Assembly (NCBI GenBank): GCA_004297635.1 | Contig: SCUQ01000035.1 | Coordinates: 1 to 5,593 of the forward strand | Source of the DNA: Rhizorhabdus sp. | Lineage (GTDB): Bacteria > Pseudomonadota > Alphaproteobacteria > Sphingomonadales > Sphingomonadaceae | Length of the DNA: 5,593 nt | Direction: 5' to 3' | Shown here: positions 1-5,593 of the stretch, in pieces | How positions within the stretch are numbered: the stretch's first letter is position 1 | Layout: every line of letters begins with the position of its first letter | Notes under the pieces: generated by a model | Told to the model about the DNA's origin: nothing | The model's input: the letters and a program-made list of their open reading frames with translations, nothing else | Databases searched by the model: none | Translations under genes and position numbers: made by a program

Positions 1-1952
1 CGATCAGCCGCGAGGCGCACACCACGCTGGCCATTGCCATGAACCGGATCGGCGGCAAGTCGAACACCGGCGAAGGCGGCGAGGAGCCGGACCGGTTCAA
101 GCCGCTGGCAAACGGGGATTCGATGCGCTCGGCGATCAAGCAGGTCGCCTCGGGCCGGTTTGGCGTGACCACCGAATACCTGGTCAATGCCGACGATATC
201 CAGATCAAGATGGCCCAGGGCGCCAAGCCCGGCGAAGGCGGCCAGCTGCCGGGCCACAAGGTCGACAAGGTGATCGGCAAGACCCGTCACTCGACCCCGG
301 GCGTCGGCCTCATCTCGCCCCCACCGCACCATGACATCTATTCGATCGAGGATCTGGCCCAGCTGATCCACGACCTGAAGAACGTCAACACCGGCGCGCG
401 CATCTCGGTGAAGCTCGTTTCCGAAGTCGGCGTCGGCACCGTCGCGGCAGGCGTTTCCAAGGCGCGCGCCGATCATGTCACCATCTCGGGCTATGAGGGC
501 GGCACCGGCGCTTCGCCGCTGACGTCGCTCACCCACGCCGGCAGCCCTTGGGAAATCGGTCTTGCCGAAACCCAGCAGACCCTGCTGCTCAACGGCCTGC
601 GCAGCCGCATCGCGGTACAGGTCGACGGCGGCATCCGCACCGGCCGCGACGTCGCCATCGGTGCGCTGCTCGGCGCCGACGAGTTCGGCTTCGCCACCGC
701 CCCGCTGATCGCGGCAGGCTGCATCATGATGCGCAAATGCCATCTGAACACCTGCCCCGTCGGCGTCGCGACGCAGGATCCGGTGCTGCGTGCGCGGTTC
801 ACCGGTCAGCCCGAGCATGTCATCAACTATTTCTTCTTCGTGGCCGAAGAGCTCCGCCAGATCATGGCCGACATGGGCTTCCGCACGATCCAGGAGATGG
901 TCGGCCGGGTCGACCGCATCGACATGCGCAAGGCGCTCAGCCACTGGAAGGCCCATGGTGTCGATCTCGGCCGCCTGCTCCACCAGGCGCAGCCGGCGAT
1001 GGGCAACACACTCTACTGGTCCGAAACGCAGAATCACGGCCTCGACGCCGCGCTCGACAATGATCTTATCGCGGCCGCCCGGCCTGCGCTGGACGATGGC
1101 GAGCCGGTGGTGATCGAGCGGCCGGTGGTCAACGTCAACCGCACCGTGGGCGCAATGCTCTCCGGTGAAGTGGCGCGGCGTTACGGCCATGCCGGCCTTC
1201 CCGAGAACAGCATCACCGTGCGGCTGACCGGTGTCGCCGGACAGAGCTTCGGCGCCTTCCTGGCCCATGGTGTCACGCTGGAACTGACCGGTGACGGTAA
1301 TGACTATGTCGGCAAGGGCCTTTCCGGCGGCCGGGTGATCGTCCGCCAGCCCGGCCATGTGAAGCGCAACCCGCTCGAGAACATCATCGTCGGCAACACG
1401 GTGCTGTATGGCGCCATCGCGGGCGAAGCCTATTTCCAGGGCGTCGCGGGCGAACGTTTCGCCGTCCGCAATTCCGGGGCTATCGCGGTGGTCGAAGGTA
1501 CTGGCGACCATGGCTGCGAATATATGACCGGCGGCGTCGTCGCCGTGCTCGGAAAGACCGGCCGTAATTTCGCGGCCGGCATGTCGGGCGGCATCGCCTA
1601 TGTCTATGACGAGGACGGGCTTTTCCGCGAACGGTGCAACCTCGCGATGGTCGATGTCGAGCCGATCGCCCCGGGTCCCGACAGCGAGGACGGCAGCGGC
1701 CGTCCGCAGCAGCGGGCCGCCAGCGTCAATGACTATGGCATGGGCGACATGCTCCGCCATGACGCGGATCGGCTGCGCATCCTGCTGGAGCGTCACCACC
1801 TTCACACCGGCAGCGCCCAGGCAGGCGCGTTGCTGGACGACTGGCAGACCACCCTCACCCGCTTCGTGAAGGTTATGCCGCGTGACTATGCCCGCGCGCT
1901 GCGGCAGCTGGAGGCCGAGCGCCTCGCCGCCGCCACCGTCGCCGCGGAATGA
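1..1952 (+). CDS. gltB: Glutamate synthase (NADPH) large subunit, C-terminal part (5'-truncated by window edge)
   Basis: This is the large (alpha) subunit of bacterial NADPH glutamate synthase, a cytosolic iron-sulfur flavoenzyme that makes glutamate from 2-oxoglutarate and glutamine-derived ammonia. The frame is open from base 3, giving 649 visible residues. Family members have about 1,500, so the N-terminal glutaminase domain, the central domain and the start of the synthase domain lie outside. The ATG at 39 is internal. In visible numbering, residues 14-28 ([15 protein letters not shown]), Lys137 in [11 protein letters not shown] and [10 protein letters not shown] at 163-172 belong to the FMN-binding synthase barrel. 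Cys240, Cys246 and Cys251 in [15 protein letters not shown] match the family's 3Fe-4S ligands. From about residue 375 to 560 comes the glycine-rich GXGXG beta-helix domain, then an acidic, Gly/Ser-rich linker and a helical tail. The frame is intact to TGA at 1950-1952. gltD follows after 14 bases, so the two are almost certainly co-transcribed. Identification is very secure. Confidence 0.98.
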   Translation, partial: ISREAHTTLAIAMNRIGGKSNTGEGGEEPDRFKPLANGDSMRSAIKQVASGRFGVTTEYLVNADDIQIKMAQGAKPGEGGQLPGHKVDKVIGKTRHSTPGVGLISPPPHHDIYSIEDLAQLIHDLKNVNTGARISVKLVSEVGVGTVAAGVSKARADHVTISGYEGGTGASPLTSLTHAGSPWEIGLAETQQTLLLNGLRSRIAVQVDGGIRTGRDVAIGALLGADEFGFATAPLIAAGCIMMRKCHLNTCPVGVATQDPVLRARFTGQPEHVINYFFFVAEELRQIMADMGFRTIQEMVGRVDRIDMRKALSHWKAHGVDLGRLLHQAQPAMGNTLYWSETQNHGLDAALDNDLIAAARPALDDGEPVVIERPVVNVNRTVGAMLSGEVARRYGHAGLPENSITVRLTGVAGQSFGAFLAHGVTLELTGDGNDYVGKGLSGGRVIVRQPGHVKRNPLENIIVGNTVLYGAIAGEAYFQGVAGERFAVRNSGAIAVVEGTGDHGCEYMTGGVVAVLGKTGRNFAAGMSGGIAYVYDEDGLFRERCNLAMVDVEPIAPGPDSEDGSGRPQQRAASVNDYGMGDMLRHDADRLRILLERHHLHTGSAQAGALLDDWQTTLTRFVKVMPRDYARALRQLEAERLAAATVAAE

Positions 1953-1954
1953 TC

Positions 1955-1958
1955 GGAG
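1955..1958 (+). promoter_or_regulatory. Ribosome-binding site of gltD
   Basis: GGAG lies in the short gap between the gltB stop and the GTG at 1967, with 8 bases between it and the start. It supports GTG as the true gltD start. No ATG lies in frame nearby, and the first residues encoded after the GTG ([16 protein letters not shown]) look like a normal GltD N-terminus. Confidence 0.75.
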
Positions 1959-1966
1959 TAGATTAA

Positions 1967-3403
1967 GTGGGCAAGGCTACCGGATTTCTCGAAATCGAGC
2001 GCAAGGACCGCGGCTATCTGCAGCCGGACGAGCGCCTGAAGAACTGGAACGAATTCGTCGTTCCGATGGAAGACAGGGCGCTGAAGGATCAGGCCGCGCG
2101 CTGCATGAACTGCGGCATCCCCTTCTGCCACAATGGCTGTCCGGTGAACAATATCATCCCGGACTGGAACCATCTCGTCTATGAATCGGATTGGAAGAAT
2201 GCACTAGAAGTGCTTCATTCCACGAATAATTTTCCGGAATTTACCGGCCGTGTCTGCCCTGCTCCCTGCGAAGCGGCCTGTACGCTGAACATCCAGGACA
2301 ACCCGGTCACGATCAAGTCGATCGAATGTGCGATCGTTGATCGGGGATGGGAAGAAGGCTGGATCGTCCCGCAGCTTCCGACGCGGCGGACCGGCAAGTC
2401 CGTCGCAGTGGTGGGTTCGGGTCCGGCGGGTCTGGCCTGTGCCCAGCAGCTCGCCCGCGCCGGCCACAGCGTGACCCTGTTCGAGAAGAATGACCGGATG
2501 GGCGGCCTGCTGCGCTACGGCATTCCCGACTTCAAGATGGAAAAGCACCTCATCAACCGCCGGTTGGTGCAGATGGAAGCCGAAGGCGTCACGCTGCGCA
2601 CCTCGACCGAGGTAGGCGTCCAGGTATCGCTCGACTCGCTGAAGGGGAATTTCGACGCGGTCGTCCTGTCCGGCGGCGCCGAAAAGCCGCGCCCGCTCGA
2701 AATCCCGGGATTCGAACTGCAGGGCGTCCGCTATGCGATGGAGTTCCTGACCCAGCAGAACAAGCGGGTGGCCGGTGACGACGAGGTGCGCGCAGCGCCG
2801 CGCGGCTCGCTGACCGCGACCGGCAAACATGTCGTCGTTATCGGCGGTGGCGATACCGGATCGGATTGCGTCGGCACCTCGAACCGTCAGGGCGCCGCCT
2901 CGGTGACGCAGCTCGAAATCATGCCCAGACCGCCTGAAAAGGAAGCCAAGGCGCTCAGCTGGCCGAACTGGCCGCTCAAGCTGCGCACCTCGTCGAGCCA
3001 TGAAGAAGGCTGCGAGCGCGACTGGTCGGTCGTCACCAAGCGGGCGATCGGCAGCAACGGCCAGCTGACTGCGCTCGAATGCGTCCGCGTCGAATGGATC
3101 GACGGAAAGATGCAGGAAGTGCCGGGTAGCGAGTTCACGCTGAAGGCCGATCTGGTTTTCCTGGCAATGGGATTCCTCGGGCCCAACAGCTCGGGCATGA
3201 TCGAGCAGGCCGGCGTCGAGCTCGATCCGCGTGGCAATGTCAGGGCGAATACGACCGACTATGCCACCAGCCAGGACGGCATTTTCGCCTGTGGCGATAT
3301 GCGCCGTGGCCAGAGCCTGATCGTCTGGGCGATCCGCGAAGGCCGGCAATGCGCCCGCGCCGTCGATCTTCACCTGATGGGCGCGACGGATTTGCCGCGC
3401 TGA
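1967..3403 (+). CDS. gltD: Glutamate synthase (NADPH) small subunit
   Basis: This is the small (beta) subunit of NADPH glutamate synthase. It oxidises NADPH on FAD and passes electrons through two 4Fe-4S clusters to the FMN of GltB. The protein has 478 residues, typical for the family. The N-terminal ferredoxin-like domain carries Cys46, Cys49, Cys54 and Cys58 ([14 protein letters not shown]) and Cys97, Cys101 and Cys105 ([14 protein letters not shown]), the usual cluster-ligand region. A first Rossmann motif for FAD is at 146-157 ([12 protein letters not shown], GxGxxG). A second nucleotide-binding motif, GGGDTG at 293-298, is the NADPH site. The C-terminal FAD motif [13 protein letters not shown] is at 438-450. 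All motifs are intact and the frame is unbroken. The GTG start has a GGAG 8 bases upstream. It follows gltB by 14 bases, as in the usual gltBD operon. The same fold occurs in related reductases (NfnB-type, the dihydropyrimidine dehydrogenase N-terminal half), but the gltB neighbour settles the call. Confidence 0.98.
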   Translation: MGKATGFLEIERKDRGYLQPDERLKNWNEFVVPMEDRALKDQAARCMNCGIPFCHNGCPVNNIIPDWNHLVYESDWKNALEVLHSTNNFPEFTGRVCPAPCEAACTLNIQDNPVTIKSIECAIVDRGWEEGWIVPQLPTRRTGKSVAVVGSGPAGLACAQQLARAGHSVTLFEKNDRMGGLLRYGIPDFKMEKHLINRRLVQMEAEGVTLRTSTEVGVQVSLDSLKGNFDAVVLSGGAEKPRPLEIPGFELQGVRYAMEFLTQQNKRVAGDDEVRAAPRGSLTATGKHVVVIGGGDTGSDCVGTSNRQGAASVTQLEIMPRPPEKEAKALSWPNWPLKLRTSSSHEEGCERDWSVVTKRAIGSNGQLTALECVRVEWIDGKMQEVPGSEFTLKADLVFLAMGFLGPNSSGMIEQAGVELDPRGNVRANTTDYATSQDGIFACGDMRRGQSLIVWAIREGRQCARAVDLHLMGATDLPR

Positions 3404-3423
3404 GCGCAGGGCGAGACGGTAAC

Positions 3424-3449
3424 AGCCGGCGGGTTCACCCCCGCTGGCT
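3424..3449 (+). terminator. Probable terminator hairpin of gltBD
   Basis: An inverted repeat starts 21 bases after the gltD stop. AGCCGGCGGG (3424-3433) pairs with CCCGCTGGCT (3440-3449) over ten pairs with one G-T wobble, around a six-base loop TTCACC. The downstream tract (TGCCCTT) is poor in T, so this may be a weak or Rho-assisted terminator, or a 3'-end-stabilising stem. Its position directly after the operon fits the role. Confidence 0.55.
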
Positions 3450-3476
3450 TGCCCTTCGGCATACCTGCCCTATCTA
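3449..3476 (+). promoter_or_regulatory. Candidate sigma-70-type promoter for the zinc-ribbon gene
   Basis: TTGCCC (3449-3454) and TATCTA (3471-3476) are separated by 16 bases and resemble the -35 and -10 boxes of housekeeping promoters in GC-rich alphaproteobacteria. Transcription would begin near 3482-3484, giving a leader of about 115 bases before the ATG at 3600. The -35 box starts at the last base of the preceding terminator stem. The assignment is by eye only; the gene could instead be transcribed by readthrough from gltBD. Confidence 0.35.
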
Positions 3477-3563
3477 GGTCCTGCGGGACCGGGCCCCTCT
3501 GGCGATCTCACTCGATCGTGATGTCGGACCGCATCGAGCAAGCTCGGTGCCCTGGGTCGTTGC

Positions 3564-3592
3564 TTCCCTCCGGCGCCGGCCGAACGAGGGAG
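3564..3592 (+). promoter_or_regulatory. Hairpin that could occlude the ribosome-binding site of the zinc-ribbon gene
   Basis: TTCCCTC (3564-3570) is complementary to GAGGGAG (3586-3592), counting one T-G wobble at the outer end. Inside it, CGGC (3571-3574) pairs with GCCG (3579-3582) around the loop GCCG. The only unpaired bases in the stem are the bulge AAC (3583-3585). The right arm contains the whole Shine-Dalgarno sequence AGGGAG (3587-3592), which stands 7 bases before the ATG at 3600. The pairing is seen directly; that it controls translation is inference. Chance complementarity is possible in GC-rich DNA. Confidence 0.4.
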
Positions 3593-3599
3593 ATGTTGC

Positions 3600-3887
3600 A
3601 TGACCATGAACTGCCCCGTCTGCGCGGTGCCGCTGACGATGAGTAACCGCCAGAATGTCGAGATCGACTATTGCCCGCAATGTCGCGGCGTCTGGCTCGA
3701 TCGCGGTGAGCTGGACAAGATCATCGAGCGCTCCGCCGCAGAACTGGTGCCGACGGCGGCGCCAGTTCAGGCTGCGCCGTCTCAGGGCTACGCACTGCCG
3801 CCGCAACAGCAGCCCTATGGCTACCGCCACGACGACCGCTACAAGCACAAGCGAAAGAAAAGCTTCCTGGAGGAGCTGTTCGACTGA
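3600..3887 (+). CDS. Small zinc-ribbon protein, zf-TFIIB type, function unknown
   Basis: This is a 95-residue protein with an N-terminal zinc ribbon. Cys5 and Cys8 (CPVC) and Cys25 and Cys28 (CPQC) should bind one zinc ion. They are followed by RGVWLDRGELDKII (29-42), the hallmark of the zf-TFIIB family of bacterial proteins. Residues about 50-75 are low in complexity and rich in Ala, Pro and Gln. Then come a basic stretch, YRHDDRYKHKRKK (75-87), and a short acidic-hydrophobic end, SFLEELFD. No signal peptide or membrane segment is visible, so it is probably cytosolic. Despite the family name, a role as a transcription factor is not established; binding to nucleic acid or to a protein partner is only a guess. 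The start at 3600 is favoured over the ATG at 3606 because AGGGAG lies 7 bases before it. It lies 196 bases after gltD with its own candidate promoter, and converges on typA. The reading frame is convincing; the function is not known. Confidence 0.88.
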   Translation: MTMNCPVCAVPLTMSNRQNVEIDYCPQCRGVWLDRGELDKIIERSAAELVPTAAPVQAAPSQGYALPPQQQPYGYRHDDRYKHKRKKSFLEELFD

Positions 3888-3940
3888 GGCCTCCCCTGCC
3901 TCCGAAGCGTCGGATGAGACATGGCGAAGGCCGAAAGAAG

Positions 3941-3975
3941 AAGGGCGCCGGATATATCCGACGCCCTTTCTTTTT
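3941..3975. terminator. Bidirectional intrinsic terminator between the zinc-ribbon gene and typA
   Basis: A strong stem-loop lies in the 89-base gap between the convergent genes. AAGGGCG (3941-3947) pairs with CGCCCTT (3962-3968). After one C/A mismatch, the palindrome CGGATATATCCG (3949-3960) continues the stem to a tight AT-rich tip. On the plus strand the stem runs into TCTTTTT (3969-3975). On the minus strand the sequence after the stem is CTTCTTTCGG, also pyrimidine-rich. The stem begins only a few bases beyond the typA stop codon. It therefore probably ends transcription from both sides, more strongly for the plus-strand gene. Confidence 0.85.
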
Positions 3976-3976
3976 C

Positions 3977-5593
3977 TCAAGCCGCCTGCTTCGCCCGGCT
4001 GGCGCGCTTGCGCTCATGCGGATCGAGGTGGCGCTTGCGCAGCCGGATCGACTTCGGCGTCACTTCGACGAGTTCGTCATCGTCGATATAGGCGATCGCC
4101 TGCTCCAGCGTCATCCGCTTGGGCGGGGTCAGGCGGATCGCGTCGTCCTTGCCGCCCGAGGCGCGGAAGTTGGTGAGCTGCTTCGCCTTCATCGGGTTGA
4201 CCTCGAGATCATCGGTCTTGGCATTCTCGCCAATGACCATGCCCTCGTAGAGCGCCTCGCCGTGGCCGACGAACAGGATGCCGCGCTCTTCGAGCGGCCC
4301 GAGCGCATAGCTGTTGGCCTCGCCGGCGCCGTTCGAGATCAGCACGCCATTCTTGCGGCCTTCGATATTGCCCTTGTGGGGACCATATTTCTCGAACAGC
4401 CGGTTCATGATGCCGGTGCCACGCGTATCCGACAGAAACTCGCCATGATAGCCGATCAGGCCGCGCGACGGCGCCGAGAAGGTGATGCGGGTCTTGCCGC
4501 CGCCCGACGGGCGCATATCGGTCAGCTCCGCCTTGCGGATCGCCATCTTCTCGACGACGGTGCCCGAATATTCCTCGTCCACATCGATGACGACGGTCTC
4601 GTACGGCTCGGTCTTCTTGCCGCCCTCATCCTCGCCGAAGATCACGCGCGGACGCGAAATGCCCAGCTCGAAACCTTCGCGGCGCATCGTCTCGATCAGC
4701 ACGCCCAGCTGAAGCTCACCGCGGCCGGCGACTTCATAGCTGTCCTTGTCGGCGCTTTCGGTCACCTTGATCGCGACATTCGATTCGGCTTCGCGGAACA
4801 GGCGGTCCCGGATCATGCGGCTCGTCACCTTGGTGCCCTCGCGGCCCGCCATCGGGCTGTCGTTCACCGCGAAGCGCATCGACAGGGTCGGCGGATCGAT
4901 CGGCTGCGCGTGCAGCGGCTCCGACACCGCAGGGTCGGCGATCGTGTTTGCCACGGTCGCGACCGTCAGGCCTGCGATCGAGATGATGTCGCCGGCATTG
5001 GCCTCGTCGACCGGAACGCGCTCCAGGCCACGGAACGCCATGATCTTCGACGCACGGCCGGTTTCGACGATCTTGCCGTCGGGATCGAGCGCGTGGATCG
5101 GCTGGTTGGTCTTGACCGATCCGGAGAAGACCAGGCCGGTCAGGATGCGACCGAGGAAATTGTCGCGATCGAGCAGCGTCACCAGGAACTTGAACGGACC
5201 GTCCGGATCGGCCTTCGGCGCAGGCACATGATCGACGATCTTCTGAAACAGCGGCGCCAGCGTGCCCGAACGGGCCGAGGCATCGTCGCTGGCATAGCCG
5301 TTGCGGCCGCTGGCGAAGAGGACGGGGAAGTCGAGCTGCTCGTCATTCGCCTCGAGCGATACGAACAGGTCGAACACCTCGTCGAGCACTTCCTGGGTAC
5401 GCTCGTCAGGACGGTCGATCTTGTTGACGACGACGATCGGGCGCAGGCCCAGCGCCAGCGCCTTGCCGGTGACGAACTTGGTCTGCGGCATCGCCCCTTC
5501 GGACGAATCGACCAGCAGGATCACGCCATCGACCATCGACAGGATACGCTCCACCTCGCCGCCGAAATCGGCGTGGCCGGGGGTATCGACGAT
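3977..5593 (-). CDS. typA: Translational GTPase TypA/BipA (5'-truncated by window edge)
   Basis: TypA/BipA is a GTPase of the EF-G/LepA class. It binds the ribosome and, as known in other bacteria, helps large-subunit assembly and growth under stress, notably in the cold. The visible part is 538 residues out of about 605-610. The start codon, P-loop (G1) and switch I lie beyond the right edge. Visible residues 3-10, DTPGHADF, are the G3/switch II motif, including the catalytic histidine. NKID (57-60) is G4 and SGRNGYA (95-101) is the G5 region. Domain II follows, with NFLGRILTG at about 145-153. Then come the EF-G-like domains III and V, with [19 protein letters not shown] at about 291-309 and [20 protein letters not shown] at about 375-394. 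The TypA-specific C-terminal domain has [17 protein letters not shown] at about 475-491 and a basic tail. The first start-like codon in the window, GTG at 5552-5554, is an internal valine. It converges on the zinc-ribbon gene, and the shared terminator begins just beyond its stop. Confidence 0.98.
   Translation of the reverse strand: MVDTPGHADFGGEVERILSMVDGVILLVDSSEGAMPQTKFVTGKALALGLRPIVVVNKIDRPDERTQEVLDEVFDLFVSLEANDEQLDFPVLFASGRNGYASDDASARSGTLAPLFQKIVDHVPAPKADPDGPFKFLVTLLDRDNFLGRILTGLVFSGSVKTNQPIHALDPDGKIVETGRASKIMAFRGLERVPVDEANAGDIISIAGLTVATVANTIADPAVSEPLHAQPIDPPTLSMRFAVNDSPMAGREGTKVTSRMIRDRLFREAESNVAIKVTESADKDSYEVAGRGELQLGVLIETMRREGFELGISRPRVIFGEDEGGKKTEPYETVVIDVDEEYSGTVVEKMAIRKAELTDMRPSGGGKTRITFSAPSRGLIGYHGEFLSDTRGTGIMNRLFEKYGPHKGNIEGRKNGVLISNGAGEANSYALGPLEERGILFVGHGEALYEGMVIGENAKTDDLEVNPMKAKQLTNFRASGGKDDAIRLTPPKRMTLEQAIAYIDDDELVEVTPKSIRLRKRHLDPHERKRASRAKQAA

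Noticed and set aside
548..1063. Plus-strand open frame of 171 codons inside gltB
   Set aside because: Its product is an Arg/Pro/His-rich string typical of a shifted frame in GC-rich DNA, while the overlapping gltB frame carries the 3Fe-4S motif and runs through without a break.
2204..3373. Long open reading frame of 389 codons on the minus strand, antisense to gltD
   Set aside because: It lies entirely within the intact gltD gene, its translation has no recognisable domain and is rich in Arg, Ala and Asp as expected from reading GC-rich codons in reverse, and no ribosome-binding site was noted. It is a codon-bias shadow.
3511..3538. Inverted repeat CTCGAT / ATCGAG in the leader
   Set aside because: There are only six pairs around a 16-base loop, and the sequence is a common motif in this genome's codon context. 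It is too weak to call as a structure or binding site.
3449..3646. Plus-strand open frame of 65 codons in the gltD to zinc-ribbon gap
   Set aside because: It has no convincing ribosome-binding site, begins within the terminator stem, overlaps the candidate promoter and leader, and runs out of frame into the zinc-ribbon gene. The composition shows no protein-like features.
3474..3980. Minus-strand open frame of 168 codons opposite the zinc-ribbon gene
   Set aside because: It would span the terminator and the leader, and its product is low-complexity Arg/Ala/Ser sequence. The plus-strand frame has a clear zinc-ribbon motif and a good Shine-Dalgarno sequence.
4746..5231. Plus-strand open frame of 161 codons antisense to typA
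   Set aside because: It is fully contained within the conserved typA frame, has Ser/Arg-rich content typical of a shadow, and shows no recognisable domain.
5552..5554. GTG as a possible start of typA within the window
   Set aside because: The frame stays open to the window edge and encodes the G3 motif DTPGHADF upstream of this codon, so the GTG is an internal valine and the true start lies outside.

Overview
The window reads as ordinary chromosomal housekeeping DNA from a GC-rich alphaproteobacterium. The protein sequences most resemble Sphingomonadaceae (Sphingomonas, Sphingobium, Sphingopyxis and relatives). That assignment rests on recognising the style of GltB, GltD, TypA and the small zinc-ribbon protein, and on GC-rich third codon positions; no search was run. 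I see no mobile element, CRISPR array, tRNA, rRNA or phage gene.

Layout. Bases 1-1952 (+) are the 3' part of gltB, the large subunit of NADPH-dependent glutamate synthase (GOGAT), cut by the left edge. After a 14-base gap carrying a Shine-Dalgarno sequence comes gltD (1967-3403, +), the complete small subunit, with a GTG start. Bases 3404-3599 are non-coding. They hold a probable gltBD terminator hairpin, a candidate sigma-70-type promoter immediately after it, and a possible structured leader ending in a hairpin that would pair with the ribosome-binding site of the next gene. That gene (3600-3887, +) encodes a 95-residue zinc-ribbon protein of the zf-TFIIB type with no known function. A strong, probably bidirectional terminator lies at 3941-3975. 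On the minus strand, 3977-5593 is typA/bipA, a ribosome-associated translational GTPase, complete at its C-terminus but cut by the right edge before the start codon and P-loop.

How the genes work together. GltB and GltD form one enzyme. GltD takes electrons from NADPH through FAD and two iron-sulfur clusters. GltB uses them, through a 3Fe-4S cluster and FMN, to turn 2-oxoglutarate plus glutamine-derived ammonia into glutamate. The zinc-ribbon gene follows in the same direction but appears to be a separate transcription unit. typA converges on it and shares the terminator. Nothing here clearly points to a new biological system. The best lead is the possible occlusion of the zinc-ribbon gene's ribosome-binding site by RNA structure.
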